DNA of 64,000 bases from Hemicentrotus pulcherrimus (lineage: Eukaryota > Echinodermata > Echinoidea > Camarodonta > Strongylocentrotidae). Every line of letters starts with the position of its first letter. Position 1 is the first letter of the stretch. The stretch lies in assembly GCA_003118195.1 (NCBI GenBank), contig BEXV01000003.1, positions 389,469 to 453,468 on the forward strand, given 5' to 3'. The notes beneath the pieces were generated by a model, which was not told the DNA's origin, ran no database searches, and saw only the letters and a program-made list of their open reading frames with translations. Positions 39,952 to 51,060 of the stretch are shown here, one piece after another. A program made the translations under genes and the position numbers.

Positions 39952-42900
39952 CAGAATCGGATACAGGATTAGGATTACAGGTTTCATGCATTCGACCCGA
40001 AACAACATTTTGATGACGTCTTTCTTTATATCTTCTGTTGATTGTCTTAGTGGTGATACCATATCGTATTCAGAAACCGCTCTTCTTGCACCTCAAATAA
40101 GTCTCAACTACTAAGTTTGAAATTGTGTTGTTTGCGTATATTAATTGATCACGAAAATGACTGTACATCAAACATTGCAGATGATTTTTATAACTGCAAA
40201 GAGTCTATCGCTTGAAATGGTCAAGGTTCGACATGCGTAGGCGTTCGTTGTCTCTGAACTTGAAATATATTCAATTTTGATTTTTGATTTTTATTATAAC
40301 AAAAAAAAACAAAAAACGAGAGAGATACAATACAAGGTCGCGGTTCTTCCACGTCACTATCCCTCCTATTGTTGGGAGGTGAAATAAAGAAGCGACGGTG
40401 ACCCTGAAAAATTGCCAAACTATTTTATGACAAAAGTATACGAACCCGGCTCTAGACAACAGCAAAAATAACTGTGTCATGTTATTTGTCCCTCCGTTGG
40501 GTCTCATGGACCATGTTTGTGTTCTCCAACATTTTTCGGCGATGAGAAATCAAAGAGCATATTCGTTAATGGACATTAGAGTTCATCTGCATTAAGTAAG
40601 AATTCTAGGGCTCAGTTTCTGGTTCTATTTCTAATTGAGTAAAACAAATGTAAAAATCGGTTTCTGATGCATTTATTCAAGAAGTTTGAAGTGAGTAAAA
40701 CAAGATATTTGGATGTTAATTTGTAACAGGTTTCTTTAATTTAAAAAAAGAAAGAAATTTCTCTAACCATGAGGTGCTCTTCAGTGTATCGAATAAACGT
40801 ACACATTAGTGACGGACGAACAAAGAAGAGAAAAGAAGGCAGAAAGTGTTTGAAATGCAGTGACAATTGGATGTAAATATTAGTACAAGAAGGTCTTTTT
40901 GGGGGGAGAAGCATCGCACTTTGTGGAGGTTCAAAGGTTTGCCAATCCTTTCCCTCAAGCAAAAGGAGGAGGGGCAATGTTTCATGTAGTATGGTGTAAT
41001 TTTGACTGTCAGGTGAATACCCTCATACCATGAACTACCATGGCCTAGCTGAAGGGGGCACGTGCCCCATTACTGAATGGTGAAATTCGAAGAAAAAATA
41101 ACAACAAAAGGGGGGAGGGAGAAAGAGAGAAATAAACGGGAGATGAGGAAGTTTACCCCTTCATCATTCCACCTCAATCGATGGCCTTATATTTCGGAAT
41201 TCTTCATTATCGCAAGTCCGGTGACACCCCCCCCCCCCCCNNNCCCCCCCCCCCCCACACACACACCCCCATGAGCCCACAATAGACCACTTACAATGGA
41301 CACGAAATGTTTGTTTGAACATGTTTGATCCGGGGTTTTACATCATGTACATATTACCCTGGAAGTTTGACGCAGACGGTAGATTGTCCCGAATAAAAAA
41401 AGGCGGGAATTGAGATTAATAAAAAGTGACAGCTTAGAGGATTGCGGAGTGTACATTGCATACACAGTGCAAATTGGAAATTTGCCCAAAACGTAAAGCG
41501 TATGTCAGATAAAGAAATCCCTTTTTTAAGCGATGTTTGTCTTGAGCTTAACTGTACACATAATAACAGAAATATACATGAAAAACCTATTACAACTCTG
41601 CAGGGGTATTGAAAGGTATTAAACGGGCATTGCATAAGCGGTACTGCTCTGAATTTAATATGAGTAATGAGCGGATGATTATCCCATTACGAGACAATGA
41701 TTCCATACTAAAAATTACTTTTAGTACACTTATGCGAGTATGTCATATTTAGCCCGAAAAATGGACTCGAACGGATGTAAGACAAGCAGATGTAGTTTTC
41801 TATAAACGATTTACTTTTGACATTTGATGTTAAAGTGTGATAATTCTCTGAATTGACATTTACAAATGATTTTCAGTCCGTACATTATCTAAATGTTGGT
41901 AATGACGGTTAACAATTTCTCGAGAAAATTGCTTTATTAAAGAACCAAAGTACCAGAATATAAGAGAGAGCGGGTAGAAATGAATAAAAAAATCATCAAA
42001 ATTCGTTTTCGCGCTAATCTACTGGGCACACAACTTCTATTTTCCGAGTCGACAATGTCACGGCAAATCTGGGAAGCACCAAACATCGCTCTGATAATCT
42101 ATGAGTCGATGAGAACGGACTATGATGATCATCGAAAGAAGACACTCGTCTGAAAACTGTCTGAGAATTCCGCTCCTCAGACATCCAGGTCACGATAAAA
42201 CAACAACAACAGAAAAAACTAAACCAATGTCACACTCCGATGCGACGAAAGTTAAACTACAACAACAACAAGATGAGGAAATCTTCGTATCAGGTTCGTA
42301 CACCAAAACCATCTCAGATTAATTTGGGTATGTGCAGCGCATCTTCGCAAGATGGGGAGGTTTCTGGCGCCTAACCGTTCTAATGTCCTTGCCCCTCCCC
42401 TTTCGCTGTCTTTACCGCCACGGAATAGTCCTCCGAGGTTAGAGTCCTCGGTTTCCCCATCTGTTAGAGGGGAATGAGAGGGTGGGGTCAGGGTGTTCCG
42501 ACGGACCACATTCGATACACATTTGCAATTAATGTTGCACTTGACACACACGCCCCGTAATGCGGTGACACTTGACCCCTTTCACGGTGTCTCTTCACTC
42601 ACTCTGAAGGTCCCCCTGCCAACAGCCTGTCTTAGTTCTTCTTCTACACCTTATACGGCTCTTCTTTGACGTACTTCTTCTTCTCTTTAGTTTAAATAGT
42701 TAATGGTCTCTCTTATCTCTACTCGTCTTTTCCTACCTTTCTCCCCATCTCCTCCTTTTTCTTCTTCTCCTCTTCCGCCTCGTCCTTCATCTTCTCCTTC
42801 TTGTACCACTACTACTTCTACTTTATCTACTTCCCCCTTCCATTTTTTGTTTCTCCATCTCACTCTGTCTTCTTCAGAAGTACTTGGAAAACATGGTGAA

Positions 42901-45900
42901 CTTCCTCCCTTATTTTTCTTACCCATCGAACAACTTCCCCACCCGTCCTCGCTAAATTCGATTCAAATGGAGTCAATTTCATTTCCATCTCATCAAATAC
43001 TCCGCGGTGTGATGACTGAAATTGATATAAAGGCCTATTTGGGAAGTCATTGAATTCTCTCACATCAAATCTGAACTCCGCGGTGGGTATTCCGTTAATT
43101 TAACTTTTGAAACAGAGCAAGATTTAGCTGTCGATAAGAGTTAGTCGGGGTGAAAGTAAAGAAAGACCCAGCACGTTTGACATAACTGATGTTTTTATAC
43201 GAAGTGTTGTCAAAATTTGAAACGTTCGTCTGTGGAAAGTTGAAAATACGCTGCCCTTGAAATTGCAGATTTAAAATTGATTTCCGATAGTGTTACAATA
43301 CCGCACCGGTAGGCAAGACTGTGCAATATGTGTGGTTCAATTGTTAAATCCTTTCCTTAAAGTATCCAATGATGTTCATGTTTCTTTAAAAAATACCCAA
43401 AATGCTTTGAATCATATAAAAAAAATGCTACACATAATAGTTTCTAAAAGAAAAATTATGATATCGTGAAATGAAAATTCCGTTCCTCTTCGGCAAAACG
43501 AGACCGGAACAAACATTTTAATGAAAAGCATGTCGTCTGGTTGAATATGCGGATTATGTCTAGAAAAATGATGTATGGATTTTCGAAGAATAAAACTTTA
43601 AATAAGAGGTTCCCTCTCAGACGAATTCACCAACCTTCAAAATGTTAAATTTTCATTACATTAGATCCACAAGAAAGAGTCAAGCAAAAAACTCAGTCTC
43701 TTTATTTTTTGTATAAACCATAAGGCAAGCAAATCTGCGGATTGCAGTCGGTCTACCTGGAAGGTGTTTGTATTTAAGATGTTGGTGCAAACCAGGGCGA
43801 GTCGTCGGAGTGCAAGTGGCGACAATTGGCTACAAATTGTTGGGGGTGATTGATGATGGGGTGCACGAAGAGGTCGTGGGCTAACACGACTTCAACCCGC
43901 ATTAGGGGTCTTAAAGTGATGCAAATCTCTCCCCGTAGTCGCCCGGGTCCCAGGCCCTCGAGGGATGGACTCCAGAACCGGAGTCCTGTACGTGCCGCCA
44001 CATGCGCCTCTGCGCATTTAAAGCCTGCTGGAGTTTCAAGACACCGCCTCATTCGGAGTGACTTGGGGAAAGGTGATCAGATTTGGCAATGTTTCACATA
44101 TTTTCCCTTTTGTCTCCAAAAATTAGTCGACTTTTCAGCCGGATACAGACGTTCCTGGGTCTCATAACTTTGGGGGATGATTTGACGGTATTTGATATAA
44201 GTTAGGACAAGTTTGAGTAAGAACATGTCTACCAACAGTCCTACGTTGAATGGCTAATGGGACTAAAGAATTCAATAACAGGTTGATATTACAAATCTGC
44301 TTGCCCCTAGCTTGATGTAAGCCGTAAAGCTATAAACAAACTCTTATTCAGTTAAAAATACCGACCAGGTATAGCAGATGAGGCAATGACCTGAAATAGA
44401 ATGTTAAAGCTGTATCTCGACCAATAATGGTCACTGACTTGGTGGCTACCGACTTATTTAATACTTTTGCAATTTGAATCTGTTAATGCAGCAATGCCCA
44501 TTCGAACCGACCTACTTGTTACCCGACTTGCGCTTTGTTCAAGAATGCCATTTCAAGAAGACGCTTCGCAACGCCGAACTAGTCCTAAATTACATCCACA
44601 TCTTACAAAGATAGGACTGGTCTATACTATCGCAGTCTATGGATCAAGTCAATCATTTAGACAATTTAGTTACAATTTTTCAGATCACTGATGGGAATGA
44701 AAATTTACACGTCAAAGACACATTACCAGTTGGACAAAACAGATAGCTTACAATTGGCTCACGTTGACTCATCATAATACATAAAGTCCATTGCGATGAG
44801 TCAGTCAACCTACGTTCCAACAACATAAGTGATTGATTTTCCAGAAGCAGGGTGGAGGAGCTTCTCTATAAGATTTTACTCAAATACAATGCAGACATTT
44901 TAGCAGAGAATACAGCCCCCCCCCCCACCCGTAACAAAAAAGGACCACAGTTGATTTTGTAGCAAAGTTCTCCCACAAGACCAAATCATTAAAAAGAGAG
45001 ATAGCTCTTTTGTCAAGGTGTAAGCAAGGAAAGCGAATCCAAAAAGAGATTCCCTCGCGCTTTTCTGAAATAGGATTACTAAGAGGGGCTAAGCCGTTGA
45101 GGACTTTAATCCTCAGTTAGTTAAAAATACTTAATACAATTCACTGGTCCTTGACTCTATACCTTTACTCTTATTGTCCGCCTTGGCGGTAAAGTCCTGG
45201 AACCCGCTACGCTTCTGAGCTTTAAACCATTCTCCTCTATCCTAAGGAATTGCTCACTTTATACCCCGCATTTGATAAGATATACCCTCTCACCCTTTCT
45301 TTCTCTCTTCAATTGACTTTGCACTATTTGATTGCCCTTTTGTAGACTCTTTGATCATCTTTAAGGACGTATCGATCAAAGATGTTGATAGTCCATGCGC
45401 GCGGTAGGTATATACTTATAGTTCAGCTGTTACATATTGTATGTCCACTAGTGAGCGTACGATTACAAAGTGAAATGAGAATGATTCCATTCGAATAAAG
45501 TGTTGGGTTTTTATTAAAGCAAAATGGCACACCAATATTTGTTGAAAACTCCGAGCAACACGAGATAATCACAATGAATTGTTTTCAAATTGTCGTTAAT
45601 CCCGTCAAACATATCGGTGACCTCAATGGACATCATAATGTTTAGCAACAAAAAGAGAGAAACCATCACGACCTACAAATACACAAAATTGCAAGACCAA
45701 CAATTTCCGCCAGCCAGGGCAGATAATACCTTGTTCAAGATACATGTATGACATTTCTAAACAACTAGAGCTCAGGATATCGTAAGGAACTATTTTTCTA
45801 GCAATGTCCTTAACCCTGAAGCAATATGAGTGGATAACAATGAGGATGAAGGGCAAACTCCTTACCCCTCTTTGTAAGGCGCAGGGACACCCCACCGACT

Positions 45901-48900
45901 AGATCATTCCCCTTCAATGGCAAATATGGTGGAAACCATCTCGACTCAAGTCTCAAGAACACTAATGAGCTAGTCACAAAGATTGGATCAAACCAGGGGT
46001 AAACAGGACGAAATTGAAACCAGACCGAATTTTGGACTTGACCCCAAAGCGAACTCCACAAATTAAACGGAAGGTATAGCTGAGGTACGATCGCAGCCTC
46101 GCTTCGCCGTCAGGGGATCTATAGAGTGGAATATATTGTCTTGGTAGATTCAGAGTGATCCATGACGTTTAAAGTCATATTCCTGTTTCTATTTGAACAT
46201 GTTGAAGTAAAGATGAGAAATTCAGGATGAGTTTTTGCCATTTAAGCAATCAGTACTTTTAGCTTCCCATAGTCGGACGAACATCGTAAGAAGTAGCAGC
46301 TACAATAATGTGACAAGTACCTCGACATGAACATGACTAGATATCTTCAGTGCATTACAGCAACAACGGGTACATTAATTGGCAGGAAAATTGCCAATGA
46401 AATGAGAGACTCTCAATGGTCTTGGTGAAACACATAACGGTATTAGACTTAGAGAACCTTTACACAGCATAACCAACAAGCTGAGTTAAGTTTCTGCACC
46501 CTTACTCATAATTATGATGATATTAAAGGGTTTTTAGATTTCATATATTCTTTCAAAAAACTCAAGGTAGATATGATTGGAATGGTCGTTTCATCTCAGC
46601 ATTACTAACAACAGGTGATGCTAGTACATACAGTTCAAAGTTTATGTCTATAACAGGGTGACCCCTAAAAATAGACGCAATTTTCAAAGAAAAATATCAT
46701 GTGTATGTACATGGCACCTTTTCTGTATACGGTAAGAGGATTTCGGTGAAACCTGTAATGACTTAAGTGAGATTTGTAATACTGACTCGGACCCGAAACT
46801 CCGATTCCCCCTTCTGCCACCTGCCTACCGATGGCAGATGTGACAAGGAATGGTCTATCCTTCGCCATCTCTTCTCAGGTTCAAAGATTCTGGTTTATTC
46901 CGTCCTCATGCAGCATTTACTGGATATTATGATGTGTAAGAGTAGGCAAGCGACCGATAAACACGTCATGGGTTGATATTTGTTTATTTTCACTTAAGGA
47001 ACCAGAAAACTATAGTCACACCTCGATAATTCATTTTAAAGAGTGCTTTGTTCAAGAATTGCACAAACTATGGACTCTGTTCTCGAAGCAAAGAAAGGTC
47101 GGTGTGAACTTTGTGAGACTTCACAGTGTGATGCTTTTTGGTTTCTTCAAAAGGAAGCTAAAGAGGTTATGCAAACCAAATAAAAAAAAAACCAATTTTC
47201 AATAACTCATCTCAATTGAAGCAATATCAAGAATGGTAGGAGGTTATAAAGACAGCGCCATATTCGTTTTATCTTCTTTAATTGGACAGCGCCACCACCC
47301 AACGCCGAGTAGGCGCTGACGGACATTCTCATTTCGCAATTGCTCTGTAAAATTACGAGGCCTGCCGAGTTGGAACAAATTTCCATTTGTGTTAAAAACA
47401 TCACTTAAAAGGTAGTGAAAGTTGTGTTTCTCAATTTCATGGGGGGAATGATGAAGTTGAAGTTGAGAGATTTGCAGCTGTTTTAGCTATCAGAAAGCGC
47501 CAAGCGGAAGCACAAGTGCATGTTTTTTTTTCTTCCCGCCGTCCGTTTATCCCTGAATAACGATTATTGTTGTACTGGATGAAAGTTACTGTTTTCAGAC
47601 GATATAAATCTTCCGGCCCCTTTTCTGTGCTTGAAACTGTTAAAGACACATAACCTCATGAGTATGATGACTATTGCATAAGAGACACGTAACGTCGTGA
47701 ATATGATGACTATTGCATAAGAGACAACTGACCCAATGCCTGGGTTATATCATCTGAAGATAGTGAAACTAAATCTGCATTGAATAGCATCCAAATGCAA
47801 TGTGAACCCAATAAGGACCGATCTAGTTGTACATCAGGTAGCACTTACATGTACAAGCATCTCCAGTGCAGACACATGGCGCATTCTTCAGGGTAAAGTA
47901 GGACATATACAAACGCTGGTCTATTTTTGCATTTGTGGTCTTTCACCAACAGTCGAAGGCCACATGAGGCTGTGAAGAAACTTGTAGACCGAACTCACAT
48001 GCTCGGAACATACATTTTCTCATTTTAATGTCTTTAAACTTAACTTAATTTAATCGACTCAAAACTAGTCGCGTGATATCAGATTGTGATCGCAGAGCCT
48101 AGTACAGTTTATCAATCAAAAATGAAAAAGGATAAAAAACTAGAAAAGTTTTGGTAATATTAAGCTCTAAAATTTTCAGGGGCGCCAATAGACATGGCGG
48201 TGTGGGTGCGACGCAGCCACAGATATAGTACAGAAGGCGAACCCTAGGAATTTCTTCTGGAAATACAAACCCATCTCGCGCTCACTTAGATACATTGTTG
48301 ACTCAATAAACAAAAAGTATTCCGATTTATACAAATACAAACATGCACTTCACACCAATCTATCTGTCCCTCTTTTCAGGAAAAGAGACGAGGGGAAAAA
48401 GATAACCCACCCAATTGTCATGACTTTGGAAATAGCGCACAATAAGAAAAGAAATCGCGATTGATAAAATAATATTTTTTTTGAGTATCATGTCTGGGTA
48501 GAAATTGGGTAGTAGCATGAAATTGGATGTACAAAGACTCCCCGGTGTGTGGTGACTTGGGGAAGAACTGACTTCCGTTTTGTTGGTTTGAGATCGGGTG
48601 GAAAATCGGACAATGATTCTGGGGGCCTGTTCTATTCAAAGGCGGTTGCCTGGAATAAACATGTATGTTTAGAAGCGTGGGCACAGAAAAAACATTCTCC
48701 CACTATATGATCAGCAACTGTTTTAAATTTAGGCTCTCTTTTCAAGCGTGAGCAACCAGGAGGCATCGCAACAGGGAAATCCATATGATGCAACGTATTT
48801 ATTCAAAAGAAACGCTAAGAGATCTGGGTTTTGATCGTAAATTCGAGAAAAAAAAGGAGGTTAAAGAGAGAGGGAGAGATCGCGAACAGTGCCACGTTTG

Positions 48901-50859
48901 TTTGAGCATCGAGGATGTAGGCCGGTGGTGTCTTTTTTATAAATGCCCTAGAACTAGAACTATTGAAGGCGATGTACTTTCCAGGGTTGTTCTCTATCCA
49001 TTAGAAGTGATATAGTTTAAACTGTACCCCTCCCTTCTTTCATAAAATGGCACGTGTAATTGAAACATGAGAAATGAAGCATGTGACTGACATACAAAAT
49101 GATGAAACTCCATTCATGTTCGGTATCGGGCGAAATTCATGCAGAGAAGACCGAGAAATTGAAGTTATATTACTTTATTCAATCACCTTAACGTGTTTGT
49201 AAACTAATTGCAGGAAAACAGGTTAACTGTATACAGTGTATAATCATGTTGAAATGAGTCGCTGCGGCCGCCGATTCCGGAGGTCAATTTGGGGTATTGA
49301 TTTTCTTTGCAATCGAGCAGATTTCCCCACAATGTAATTCGATTGTTTCGTCATCTTTATTTTTTGTAAGTCCTCCCAAGCCATCTCGAAGTTTCTTTAT
49401 TCTGACGATTAGTCTGACAAGTGGCCAAACCCACTCTGAATGTACATCAATAGTATCGCTTTACCGCCAAAAATCGATTGCAATTATCGTGCTCGGAAGC
49501 GGGATGATACACATTTGGATTGCTATCAATAATATTGCAGTAATCGTCTGCCTACATAGTAGTGCTTCACAGACGGGTACTACCTATACAACATACGAAT
49601 GACACGAATTTGTAAATTTGGCGACTTTGGGGAACATCGTGAAAGACCGACAGAACTGGTTTTCGAAAGGGCTTTGAACTTCAAATAATTGTTTAATAGT
49701 AATTGTTTTCGTGCACGGCATGGGGTAATCTTATTATTAACTCACCATGGTTTATATATGAATTTTTAAAAAGATGTGCTATAAACGACATATTTAAAAC
49801 ATTGTGTTTTATATGTACATTCGTAGGGGTACAAGTTTGAACTGAGACATTAGCATGGTATTTTAAACACTTGCCTTGATGATCCGAGGAGAGCCTTTTT
49901 ATACTTTTTTTCTCAGTCTGAGAACCGGGCGTCAAGTTTTTGACAGTGCATGTACAAATAAAATCCATAATGTATAGAAAACTTATTAGAACATAAGAAC
50001 TGTGGTAATTCCCAACGTACGATATTACCATATTATCTGAATGTATGAACAAAACTTGCTCAAGGCATATGAAATATTTATTTTATAATTTCACATTTTG
50101 GGGCCTACTTCCGATGAAACTCGATACTTCTTTAACCAATTGCTATTTTTGTAAATACCTTTTGCGACGATTATGGACTATATATTTGTTTCAATTCAAT
50201 TCAATTTTATTTATGTTTCCAACAAAACATTACAGCTCAATTATAATTATTTACAACAATTAAGGAATACAGATTGGAAACAGAGGGTTCGACTAGAAAG
50301 CAATGCTTGTATGAACATTAAATAAAGCTTGTACGGTTGTAGACACCCCAAATGAGGTTAGGAATAGTGAGTAATCAAATTAAAAATTTAAGAGAAAGAA
50401 GTGCAAAGGGTGTAGGAAAAAGGACTAAACACGGTTTGTGTTAATTGCGGCGTAGCTTTATCAATGTTCTGTATTCTACATGAGGTGACTAGAATATAGA
50501 ACAGTATGGTGTATCTGTCGTGGGGTATGAGCCGGGTAATTAGGAGAGGGCTTTTGTTTCGCTTTGATAGGGGCCTGGCAGCCACCTGCCAAGCCGATGA
50601 TACATGTACGATGTAGACTTGAACATGACGTAGACGTCCACATGGAACACAACATTGTCTGCCTCGATCGTAATATATTCCCGTATACGCGATGGGACTC
50701 AACGAGTGAGCGAACGATCTGGTTAGATGTAACGATGTTAAACAGTTTGACTTATGACCGATTGGTCTGAATAATTGGATTTTATTCGTTTAATCTGACT
50801 ACATCTTTGCCCGTCACTTATATATAATACTATGCTACTGCTACTACTACTACTACTAT

Positions 50860-50891
<32 letters not shown>

Positions 50892-51026
50892 TAACTACTA
50901 CTTCTATTACTACTACTACTACTACTGCTACTACTGCTACTACTACTACTTCTACTACTACTACTACTACTACTGCTACTACTGCTACTACTACTACTAC
51001 TTCTACTACTACTACTACTACTATTT

Positions 51027-51060
<34 letters not shown>

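Noticed and set aside
42687..43053. Opposed open frames rich in Ser/Pro and Lys/Glu/Gly
   Set aside because: Pyrimidine-rich low-complexity sequence gives both; no conserved motif.
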